NCBI GenBank assembly: GCA_007258455.2
Contig: VDFB02254968.1
Coordinates: forward strand, 310,001 to 374,000
DNA length: 64,000 bases
DNA from: Sequoia sempervirens
Lineage: Eukaryota; Streptophyta; Pinopsida; Cupressales; Cupressaceae
Direction: 5' to 3'
Numbering within the stretch: position 1 is the stretch's first letter; the number at the start of each line of letters is the position of its first letter. This document shows, in pieces, positions 37,601-49,600 of this stretch. The position numbers and the translations under genes were made by a program. The notes under the pieces are model-generated. The model worked only from the letters and a program-made list of their open reading frames with translations. It was not told where the DNA came from and made no database searches.

Positions 37601-40600
37601 ATGTGCTTTCTAACCCAGAATGGGATAGTAGCGACCATAGGGCGGAGATCAATTAAACAATATCAGCGCTGAAAGATGACTATTATTACAATCGAATAAG
37701 CAAGAATCTATAATCGCGGTCCCGTTACTCTTGCCGGTAGAATTTTAAGAGATGAGATCTTGCTAATAATATAAATCAGCTTATAAGAGAGTTGTACAAT
37801 ATTCAAGAACTTATTTGCGGAAAGTAAAGATCACAGAAAACAGCAAATTAAAGATCCAACCTATTTCTCAAAGCTTGGCAATCTTCATTGAAGTCTTCAC
37901 GTTGCTTGAAAGAACTATCACCACCAATCAAATAGAGAAGATGCAGATTTATCCAATCTGCTGTGACAGACCTGCACTTTTCAACGCATTACCAGCAACA
38001 TAGAAAACCATGAAATGCTCGAATCTCTCTCTATACTCCTCCAAAATGATAAATACCAATTGCAAAACTCAATTGAGATAGGGGCGCTCAAAACCAGATC
38101 ATAAAACAGACTGAAAGTGCAACTGATTTTTAATGCACAAATCCCAAGGTACTGAAAAGTACGGCCACAGCTGAGAAGGGCGATTTACTTTATAAAATCA
38201 GATTCTTCAATGAAAATTCTACAAATTGGAACACAAGGGCGCCTAGACTAGATGAATGGAAATAACCAATACCCACAATGATTTATTTTGTCTTTTTTGA
38301 TTTATGGATGAAATAATGGATCTGCTGTAGCTAAAAGGAAAAAACCAGAATTTCCCTAACATGCGAACTCTGAAGCTAACTAGATTAATGCAGATTACAA
38401 TGCACGGAATCCAATGAATTCACAAACTAGACTAAAAATCATCACTAGTCATTGTCTTACAAACGAGAAGAGATGCCCAAGCTAGGATGTAATATTTATT
38501 TTTGACTCCCCACACTCTTCAATAAGTTTAGCCTATTACAAAATCTGTAGGCTAAGGCTGAGGGAATTCAGAAGAATTAGGGTTTCCTCTTCCGGATATT
38601 TAGCACCGGTTAGCGTTGAGAGGATGTTGATACCCCGAACTTATATTTATAGCGGTTGCTATTTTTAGCAAGGGTCTAACATTTTGGCGATATCACGTCT
38701 AGCGGTTCAATCCTTTGGAGGTTAGTGTTCAGTTTGGCTATCTATTGTTTTGATGTGAACTTACTATTTATAGCAGTTGGCTATTTTTAGTAAGTCTAAA
38801 TTTGGCAGTAGCATCATCGGCAGCTCAACTCAAGTCATGCTTGCTATCCATGGAGTTCGGTATTGGCATTGGTTTTGGTTATCTCCATGGGTGAGTTTTT
38901 ATACTTAGTCAAATTTCATGTTTTCTCGGTTGTACCCCGCATACAAGTAATAACTTCATGTTGTTGTTTTAAAAGAGGGGCCATTAAGGGGGTCAATTGT
39001 GCATTTAATAATTTATTAAATGTTTTATTGTTGCAAAGTGAAAAGGAGGTTGAGTAATATTAGATTATTTCAAAAAAAAGTAAAATGCAAAAAGGTGGCA
39101 TCCCTTTTGGAAGTTGAAGTGATTCAACTTCTTGGAATTTGAAGAATTCTTGTTGCTTCATTTGCCAATTGAAGTTTATATATTGCTGCTGTTTGAAGAG
39201 CTGATTATGCATATTTTTGAAGAGCAAAGTTATGCTGCTGGAATGAATCCAGAATCCGGCTAAGGGAAAGCTTAGCAAATTTACTCCATTCTTCGGGCCT
39301 ACAACTATGGTTCCCTAGGTGGTGGATTGAGAGTGTGCTTCTCGAGGAGAATTACATATTGAGCATTATTATTGGAGTTTTGGTGGGAATATTTCCGGTT
39401 TTATGTTGTTGGTTTATCATGGCTGAAAGTGATTTTTTGTATGCAAGCTTTTGGTATGAATTTTATTTATACGAATTTGAAGATATGCCATTCCTAGCAC
39501 ATGAAATGACCCCTTCCATAGAAGATCAGAATTTATTTCAAAGTATTTATTTTTTATTCTTGCAAAGGGAAATAAGCCCATTGCTAAGGAAGTACATGTT
39601 AAGAACATTGAGAATTATTGCAAGTAAAATTAATGGTTGTTTTGAAGCTATTTCATCATCATGACATGAGAGCCTATCCTCTAGAGGTTCATTGAGAATT
39701 GATTTCACTCAATTTGGAGGTAAGTGATAAGGATTATGTGCATTTCATTGATGTATAGTTTGCTGGTTTGATTTTTTGTATTCTCTATTTCTGATCAGAC
39801 TTGTTAGTTTTTGATATAATGTTGGTTTGAGCTTCATTTCTATATCATTATTGTATTGTAAGAGTTAGAGGAAGTGTTACTCTAACCATTGATTGATTTG
39901 GAAGCATATCTTTTTTATTTGCAGCTGTTTAATTCATTGTAAAGCTGATTAGTAGTACTAACAGCTATTTATTTTATTTGCTGCAATTAGTTTAAATTTC
40001 ATACTCCCACGATTGAGTGGTTGAGTTTAAATAATCATCTTTCTTAATTGTAAGTTTTCCCCCACTAAATAAGTGGTTGTGTGGATTGTATTCCCCCCAT
40101 GTTAATAAGTGGAAGTGAGGATTTAAATGGCTGGCTTGCCGCCTTTAATAATGTAATAATCTCACCCACTGAATAAGTGGAGTATCCCCACTGCTTGTGG
40201 ATGCCTGCATCAGCAGATGAATTGTAATTTCAGTTCAGTTTACTCCTAATGATCCTCTGACCATATGCTATCACATGCCCCACATTGGGATCTTGGTGAA
40301 CATTCTTGGTTAGAGTTATTTCCATGCTGATTTACTTTTGGAGCTAACGCTAATCAGTGACTTGTTGTTGGTTTGTGTGTTAAATTTTGAGAAAAAAATT
40401 AAGGGGAATATTTCATAGGAGGCCTTCATTCCTCGAAGCAGTCCAGAGTCAATCCGGCAGCATAACAATATATTTGTCCAAAGATCAACAAATGATGCAC
40501 TAAGACTCCTCTTTATAATTTCTTCCGTTGACTTCGCAAAACCCTAAAATCTGTTTTTAGGTCAAAACCCACTCTCCTCAATGATGGGTGTACTTTTGCC

Positions 40601-43600
40601 TTCAAGCTTTTGATTTGATATTTTTGAATAAATATCATACTTTAATTAATGCGCCCAACATTAGCTTGCTCAGACTTTAGAAATTATTAAAATATTCATT
40701 AATGAGGCGCCACCCTCAAATGACCACCTTTTTAAAACAACCTTAAGTCATTAACTCTAAGCCAAGGGTCAACGTTAAAATATAATAATTAAAACGTGAC
40801 TTTTTAATTTAAATGACTTAACTTATTTCTCCGAAAGTGCCCTGAAGCCAATACTGATGAAGTCAACTGATCAATCTGAAGCCGGAAGTCAACCAACCTG
40901 AGCTCATCTGGAAAGCTGCCAAAAATAGAATTTACTAAAAATAGTAAATTCCAAAAAGTGCTCTGAATGCCGAGATGATCATACCACTGCGAAGCCCTCT
41001 GAAAACCCAGAAGGAATCTGCCATTGAATCCACCATCTCTGAGCAATGACCTCCTCAAAATTAGGAAACCCTAATTTTAACTTCCGACGAGCCTTCGGGT
41101 TCCCAAAGAAAGGCCAACGGTCACTGGAAATGTCAGGCTTGAGAAGGGGACATTACAGTACCGCTTTCCCCAAGATTGCTTGTCCTCGAGCAATTGCAAA
41201 CTAGGGTGCTGCAATATCTCATCACTTTCCCACGTTGCATCCTCCATGGGCAGGTTCTTCCACTTTACAAAACATTCTTTGATAGTTCTATTCTCATGAA
41301 CGCTCTTCCGACATCATCAAGTATCCTCCCCGGGAATCAGAACCAATCGTCTTTCTTCATCCAACGGTGGCAACTGTGAAGAAGCAATCACATTATGTCC
41401 AAGTGCCTTCTTGAGGCGAGACACGTGGAAGACGTTATGCACTTTGCTATCTGAAGGTAGCTCTAATTCATAAGCTATTGCCCCAACTTTTCTGATAACC
41501 CTAATGGCCCATAGAAGCGAGGTTTGAGCTTCTCAGCTCCACTCTTCTTGAGAGTAGACTGTCTATAAGGTTGTAAACGGAGATAGACCATATCCCCAAC
41601 CTCAAAAGAACGCTCTACACGCCTCTGATCAGCATACAACTTCTGCTGATTTGGTGTAATCTCAAATTATCCTCAAGGATCTCATTATGTCTTGACTATG
41701 CTGCAACAAATCCTTAGCTAGGGGTGCTTTGCTGTCACCAAACACCAAATCTGCAAAACTAGGTGTTTCATACCCATAAAGTGCCAAGAAAGGAGACATC
41801 TTAATCGACATGTGGAAAGTAGAGTTGTAGCAGTACTCGCCTATATGCAGCCACTTGACCCAAGCTCTGCTGTTCTGACACATAATTTCTCAAGTAGCCT
41901 TCCAACCACTTGTTCACCACTTTTGTTTGCCCATCAGTTTGGGGGTGATAACTCGTGCTTGGAGTGAGCACAGTACCACTCATTCTGAAAACTTCCTGCC
42001 AAAAGGTACTTAGGAACTTGCTGTCCCTATCACTTACAATATTCTTTGGCAACCCATGCAGCCTAAACACTTCTCGAAAAAACAAATCTGCAACTTGGGC
42101 TGCAGAAAAAGTGCTGGTAATGGCAAAGAAATGAGCAAACTTGGTTAATCTGTCAACTACCACGTAAATGCAATCCTTCCCTTGGGCCTTGGGCAACCCA
42201 GTGATGAAATCCATTGAAATGCTTTCCCATTTTTGATTGGGAATTGGAAGTGGTTGCAGCAAACCGGCTGGTAATGTATGCTCATTTTTATTTGCTTGAC
42301 AAACAGGACATTCCTGAATGTAGCGTTGAACCTCTCTCTTCAAACCTTTCCAAGAAAACCTTTCTCGGATCTGCCTATAGGTCTTGAAAAAACCTTGGTG
42401 ACCAGCAACTGGAATGTCATGAAAATTCAAAAGAATCTTCTTCTTGAGCTTAGAATCAGCCACCAGAAAGATTCTTCCCTTATAATGGATCAATCCCTCA
42501 ACCACCTGGTACCTTTCATCATGGAAAGTACCTTCCAGAATGCTGGTTGCAAACTGATTTTTGGCATAATCAGCAAGCAACATGTCTCTCCAATCTGCAG
42601 TAAGCTCACACAATGAGCTAAGATGAGGCCTTCTGGAGAGAGCATCGGCCACGACATTATTTTTCCCTTTGACATATTCAATGTCAAAGTCGTAAGCTTG
42701 AAGCTTACTCACCCATTTTTGTTGCCTCTCATTTAGATCCTTCTGGTGCATAAAATGCTTGAGGCTATTGTGGTCAGTCTTAACCACGAATTTGTTCCCC
42801 ACCAAGTACTGCCTGAACTTGGCTAATGCATGCATAATAGCAAGCATTTCTTTATCATAGATTGAGTATGTCCTCTCAACACCCCGTAACTTCCTGCTTT
42901 CAAACACGATAGGGTGTTTGTCTTGCATCAGGACAGCCCCCACTCCTTCACCTGATGCATCACATTGCAGCTCGAATGGCTTGGAGAAATCCGGGATAGC
43001 CAAGACTGGGCACGAACTCATGATCTTCTTGAATTTATCAAAAACAATTTGAGCCTTTTCTGACCAAGCAAAGGCTCCCTTTTTGGTGAGATCAGTAAGG
43101 GGAGCAGCATTCTGTGAATACCCCTTTACGAATCTCCGATAAAAACCACAAAGACCCAAAAAACCTTTCAACTGGGTCAAGCTCTCAGGAGGTGGCCAAT
43201 CAACTACTGCTTTGATTTTTTCTGGATCCACCTTCACTCCCTCAGCATTGATTATGTGGCCAAGGTACAGTAACTCCACCATTCCAAATTCACATTTGGA
43301 AGCTTTTGCAAATAAGCTCTCAGATTCCATGATACTAAGCACTTCCTCCAAGTGCTTGAGGTGATCCTCCCAAGTCTTGCTGTAGATCAGAATGTCATCA
43401 AAAAATATCAGCACAAACCTTCGTAACTGATTCTGGAAGACACGGTTCATGCAAGACTGAAAGGTAGCCGGAGCGTTAGTCAACCCAAATGGCATGACTA
43501 AGAATTCAAAATGGCCATAGTGGCATCTGAAAGCTGTCTTTTCCACATCTGATCCCCTCATTCGTATCTGATGGTAACCCGACCTCAGATCAATCTTCGA

Positions 43601-46600
43601 AAAGAACTTAGCCCCATGTAGCTCATCAATGAGCTCATCTATCCTGGGAATGGGGTATCTATTTTTGATGGTGCTTTGGTTCAAAGCACGATAGTCCACG
43701 CACATGCGCATGGTACCATCCTTCTTCTTCACAAGAACCACTGCAGATGCAAAAGGGCTCTTGCTTGGGCGTATGAAACCCATCTCCAAAAGTTCCCGAA
43801 TATTCTTCTCGATTTCATCCTTTTGCCTCTTCGGATACCGATATGGAGTTGTGATCACCGGTTTAGCTCCTTCCTTGAGCTCGATGATGTGTTCTGAACC
43901 CCGTTCAGGTGGTGGTCCAGGAGGCAAATCTGCAAAGACTTTGCTCTTCTTCGTGAGTAGTGACTGGATATCAGGGGGTTGGTCACGTTTAGTCTCAACA
44001 GGACTAGCAGGAAGTATCATGCATTCGGCAACCCACTCAGCTTGATCGTGACGGATCAGCTTTGCCATTCTTTTGAATGACACTACTCGAGGACCCCCAT
44101 TGGACATGCCTCTCAAAACTATCTTCTTCCCATCTGATTGGAACTTCAACTCCATAGTCTGCAGATTTAGAGAGATCTCTCCAAGAGATCGCAGCCATTG
44201 AATGCCTAGAACTGCATCAGTATCCCCAATGTGAACTACATAGAAGTCATCCTTGACTTCGTAGTTGCCCAACTGCATAGTCATGTTAGATATTTTCTTG
44301 GTGCAAGTAATATGAAATCCATCGGCAACCATGACCTTGAATCCTTCGAACTCCTCTGTTTGCAGCCCCTTCTTGGCTACCACAACTTCATCAATGAAGT
44401 TGTGAGTTGCTCCAGTATCGATCAAAGCAACGATTCGCTGCCCTTTGACCATCCCACGAACCTTGAATGATTCATTCCTTTGAAAACTGGAAAGTTGAGC
44501 TAAAACTCCACCACTTCCCTTCTCATCTCCGGACTCTTCTGGAGCTCTATCTTCTTCATTTCCTTCAAAATCAGATTGCTGGTCGGAAAAATCAGAACTA
44601 CTTTCCCCAGCAGAATAGTACTCAATCTGATTGAACTTAACCCCTTTAGGACAAACATGGTCTTGAGACCATTTTTCCTGACACCGAAAACACAACCCTT
44701 TTCTTCTGAGTTCATTCAGGGTTTCTTGATCCAATCTGGTGACATGGGGATTGCGATTCTTGAACTCCTTGTTCTGAGGTCTCAAATGATTTTTATGCTG
44801 AGGCCTTTTTCCTTTATCCCTTTTCTGAAAAGGGGAGTTTGACTGAAATTTTGCCTTGGGAGCAGCCCACTCCATGTTTCTCGCCTTTTTCATGGCCTCT
44901 TGCAGTGTTGGAGGATCGAAGGCTTTAATCCAGCCTTTGAGGGATTTTGTCAAACCCTCACTGAAAAGAATCACCAATCTCCTTTCCGTGATTCCAGTCA
45001 CCATGACTGAGAGCCTCTGAAACTCCGCGATGTAGGCTTCAACTGTGCCATACTGTCTCAATTGAGCAAGCTCCCTGAAATGGATCTCAGGATCTTTTTT
45101 CTCAAACCTTTCAATGAGCCTAGTGGTGAACTCATCATAAGTCGTGATAGACCGATGACCCAAAGTAACGAGGCCATGGTACCACCACTCGTGCGCCACC
45201 CCATCAAGGTGTAGCGTAGCGAACTTGATCGCTTCTTCTTCCGCCATTGGTCTGAGAGCTAGATAATTATCCAGCTTTTGAATCCAAGCTCGGGCTGAAC
45301 TTGTATCACTCCCATCAAAATGAGGAAGTATAACTTTGTTGACAGCTTGGTACAAGTCTCCTTGATTTGATGGTCTTCTTTGATCAAAGTTTCTTCCTTG
45401 CCCTTTGTTCTTCCTCTTATGATCCATGAAATCATTGAAGGACATGTCCATCCTGATGTCGACAGGTAGAGAGTCATACTCTGTACGGCCAACCCTCAAC
45501 TGCTCCACCCATGAAGCATTCTCTTCAGGTTCTGGCTGATTGACTACAGGAACTAAAAAAGTGGGCTTGAATGGTCTGGAAGAGATGTAAGTGTTGTTTG
45601 ACACTGTCCGGGCTGCATGCTCATCATGCTGGTTGGAAGCACTATGCTCCCCTCTGTGGCCTGAGTTGTTCTGTGGAACATTATTCTGTCCCATTCTCCC
45701 CATCATGAAAGATACCATGTCCATCAAGGCATCCATTTTTTTCCAAAATCCTTCCCGGGACTCGTAGATCTCTCTCCTCCTTTTCCACTGTCATCTCTGT
45801 TGCCAGAACTTCTTTCACCGCCACCAAGAATCCTTTCATTTCTTTCATTATCCCCCATTTCTGTTTCTTGTGAAGGCTCCCAATTAGCCCTCAAAATCCC
45901 TGAAGTTGTTTGACCTTCTGGAGGTTGATACAACTGTGTCTGAACTGTATCCCTCTTGTATACTCTTGCTAAATACCTCTGTTCTCTGTCACTCATAGAA
46001 GGCTGATTTCACAGGATGGCAGGATGCGTGGCTCTGATACCACTGAAATATACCGAGCCAAATTTTTTTTTTATTTTTCACAATTTCAAGTTACAAGCAA
46101 TGCACCCGTTAAGGTTAGAGGGAATAACCAAAACGTGCAAGAAAGCAACTCTAACCATAATAGCGCCGATGATGGCGAGCATTGGTCAGAGGGTCCTCTA
46201 ATCTAATTACAGAAAGGAACTCAACGTCAAGTATGTGCTACCCAATCCAATGCGGAGTGAGGGGCGACCATATGACGGAGTGAATACTAAATCTAATGCT
46301 TGAAAGAAAATACTGAAAGCTGAAAACTCTCAACACCCAGAATGTGCTTTCTAACCCAAAATGGGATAGTAGCGACCATAGGGCGGAGATCAATTAAACA
46401 ATATCAACTGCTGAAAGAGATGACTATTACAATCCGAATAAGCAAGAATCTATAATGCGGTCAGTACTACTGCCAGCTTACAATTTTAAGAGATGAGATC
46501 TTGCTAACAATATAAATCAGCTTATAAGAGAGTTGTACAATATTCAAGAACTTATTTGCGGAAAGTAAAGATCACAGAAAACAGCAAATTAAAGATCCAA

Positions 46601-49600
46601 CCTATTTCTCAAAGCTTGGCAATCTTCATTGAAGTCTTCACGTTGCTTGAAAGAACTATCACCACCAATCAAATAGAGAAGATGCAGATTTATCCAATCT
46701 GCTGTGACAGACCTGCACTTTTCAACGCATTACCAGCAACATAGAAAACCATGAAATGCTCGAATGTCTCTCTATATTCCTCCAACATGAAGAATACCAA
46801 TTGCAAAACTCAATTGAGATAGGGGCGCTCAAAACCAGATCATAAAACAGACTGAAAATGCAACTGATTTTTAATGCACAAATCCCAAGGTACTGAAAAG
46901 TACGGCCACAGCTGAGAAGGGCGATTTACTTTATAAAATCAGATTCTTCAATGAAAATTCTACAAATTGGAACACAAGGGCACCTAGACTAGATGAATGG
47001 AAATAACCAATACCCACAATGATTTATTTTGTCTTTTTTGATTTATGGATGAAACAATGGATCTGCTGTAGCTAAAAGGAAAAAACCAGAATTTCTCTAA
47101 CATGCGAAATCTGAAGCTAACTAGGTTAATGCAGATTACAATGCACGGAATCCAATGAATTCACAAACTAGACTAAAAATCATCACTAGTCGTTGTCTTA
47201 CAAACGAGAAGAGATGCCCAAGCTAGGAGGCCTTCATTCCTCGAAGCAGTCCAGAGTCAATCCGGCAGCATAACAGTATATTTGTCCAAAGATCAACAAA
47301 TGATGCACTAAGACTCCTCTTTATAATTTCTTCCGTTGACTTCGCAAAACCCTAAAATCTGTTTTTAGGTCAAAACCCACTCTCCTCAATGATGGGCGTA
47401 CTTTTGCCTTCAAGCTTTTGATTTGATATTTTTGAATAAATATCATACTTTAATTAATGCGCCCAACATTAGCTTGCTCAGACTTTAGAAATTATTAAAA
47501 TATTCATTAATGAGGCGCCACCCTCAAATGACCACCTTTTTAAAACAACCTTAAGTCATTAACTCTAAGCCAAGGGTCAACGTTAAAATATAATAATTAA
47601 AACGTGACTTTTTAATTTAAATGACTTAACTTATTTCTCCGAAAGTGCCCTGAAGCCAATACTGATGAAGTCAACTGATCAATCTGAAGCCGGAAGTCAA
47701 CCAACCTGAGCTCATCTAGAAAGCTGCCAAAAATAGAATTTACTAAAAATAGTAAATTCCAAAAAGTGCTCTGAATGTCGAGATGATCATACCACTGCGA
47801 AGCCCTCTGAAAACCCAGAAGGAATCTGCCATTGAATCCACCATCTCTGAGCAATGACCTCAAAATTAGGAAACCCTAATTTTAACTTCCGACTAGCCTT
47901 CGGGTTCCCAAAGAAAGGCCAACGGTCACTGGAAATGTCAGGCTTGAGAAGGGGACATTACAAGGTTCGTCAGATCAACCATTCAGCCAGAATCTCAAAT
48001 CAATCGAAGGAGTCTTGACAAAGTGGCAAAATGCAAATCATTAAAAACATGGAAAATAAACTAAAGTCTAAGAACTCTGGGTGCCTAGGATTTTGAGCCA
48101 CCAGATGCAGAGATTAGGATTTGCAAATATACTCATTGTCTTTGGAACTTTTCCAGCTATCCAGTGTATACCCCAGCCTGATCATCAAACTCGTCAGTTG
48201 TCGGAAAAATCACATCGAGCAGAGGACACAACATGAGGTACAAATTTGAAAGATGAAAATCAAGTAAAAATGGTTAAGTCTGGAGATGTTGGGCGCCCTA
48301 GGTAGCCAGGGGCGCCCAAGCTTTTGAGGGCCTAAAAGTGCAAATTAGGGTTTGACACCTCCAGCAAATTATCTTCAAATTTGAAGCAACTCTCCAACAG
48401 AACCATCGCCAAATCCATCAGAGTTGTCAATCACCAGATATCGAAGACGAAACAGAGGGATGAAATTGTGCAAAATGAAAATCTCAAGAAATATTCTAAC
48501 TCTAGATGAGTTGGGTGCCCCAAGTAGCCAGGGGCGCCCAAGGATTTGAGGCCCTGAAATCAGTTTTCAAGAGATATCACTCCCAGGAGACCCCCCTCAG
48601 AATTGTCCAAGCTATCCAACGAGTCCAGCCATCAGTTCATCGGAACTCATGATCATCTAGAAACGAGAATTCATCAGAAGGATAGAAAACAGTGATAAAA
48701 GTTGAAGAATGTCAAAAATGGCTAACACTAGTGATCATGGGCGCCCCAAGTAGCCAGGGGCGCCCAGCATTTTGAAGGTAAAGATGATATTTTTATCCAA
48801 AGTTGCCTCCAGGATAAACTTCTCAGACTCAGTTAGGCTCCGCAACAAGACCGTCAACTAGTTCACGGGATCAATCTAACGTCCGGAAATCAAGATCATA
48901 TTGGGAGCAAAATCAAGCAAAAAGTGAAAATTGTCAGAAAATTGGCTGTCTGTAGAGGAAAACACCTCTAGACAAGAAGGGTGCCCAAGGCTCAATGCCT
49001 TAGTCAAATTTTTGAGTTTTCATCATGAAACTTTCTGAAAAGTGTCCACATTCGATGAACCTGCTCAGGGTTGGCTACAAGAAGTTTTAAAGCTGGAGAA
49101 TAAAACAAGTTTTCAACCTAAAAACCTATTTAAGAATGCCTTTGCATTCATTCTTCACAATTTTTGCAGGTGGCGTCCAAGGCAAGAGAGGAGAAACATA
49201 AAAAATTTCTTCATCAAAGATTTGAAGGCCAAAACTTGGTGATTTTTTAGAGTTCTTCATATTTTCCTAATCAGCTCACACAAAGGCTTCCTTTTTCATG
49301 CTTTATTTTTCCAGGGCATCAATTTTCAGAAGAAGGGGTTCTTTTTCAATCTTCAGCAATCTAGGTCAGCTTGGTTCATGATTCTCAACAACTTTGGAAA
49401 AAAATTCAATTTTCAAGAACCTGTTTTTTCACGCATGTCCAAGAAATCTTCAGTATTTTCAAAAACTAATCTATTGGGTTCATCCAAAATGTGATTCTGC
49501 ACAAAACTCAGCTCTCAACTTTTTTCGAAAAAATCCTAAAATTTTAGGGTTTTTGCTTTTTCAACCAATCATCAACATTTTCAAAAATTGGACGATCTGG

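Larger units (their letters stand above)
37303..41157 (-). repeat. 3' LTR of chromovirus A (interrupted)
   Basis: Minus strand begins TGTAATGTCCCC at 41157 and ends CTCGGTATATTTCA at 37303; split by the solo LTR 38488-40415 with its 5-bp duplication. The main patch of divergence from the 5' LTR is near 37670-37745. Confidence 0.93.
37303..47962 (-). mobile_element. Full-length Ty3/gypsy chromovirus A
   Basis: 10,660 bp on the minus strand, bounded by AGGTT duplications. 5' LTR 46044-47962, primer-binding site 46031-46042, gag-pol 45996 to about 41160, purine tract about 41158-41172, 3' LTR 41157-37303 interrupted by a solo LTR. Net LTR lengths are 1919 and about 1922 bp and they look about 98% alike by eye, so the insertion is fairly young. 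Polyprotein order gag, protease, reverse transcriptase, RNase H, integrase, chromodomain defines a chromovirus. Two frameshifts plus further small indels and a changed catalytic residue make this copy defective. It lies inside family X copy 1, so it is younger than that LTR. Confidence 0.95.
37041..49000 (+). repeat. GGGCGCCC tandem repeats in family X copy 1
   Basis: GGGCGCCC or close variants occur at about 37041, 37180, 48079, 48291, 48513, 48739 and 48979. Ignoring the chromovirus inserted between the second and third, most spacings are 210-240 bp. Several units carry a second, inverted copy about 18 nt on, for example GGGCGCCCC (48739-48747) and GGGGCGCCC (48757-48765), a perfect 9-bp stem. 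Confidence 0.75.

Noticed and set aside
39335..39664. 109-codon open frame in a solo LTR
   Set aside because: Part of the LTR; hydrophobic and Glu-rich pieces without a recognisable domain and no second copy to compare for conservation.
47612..47863. 83-codon frame, also present at 40804-41058
   Set aside because: Duplicate because it lies in both LTRs of chromovirus A; not evidence of a gene.
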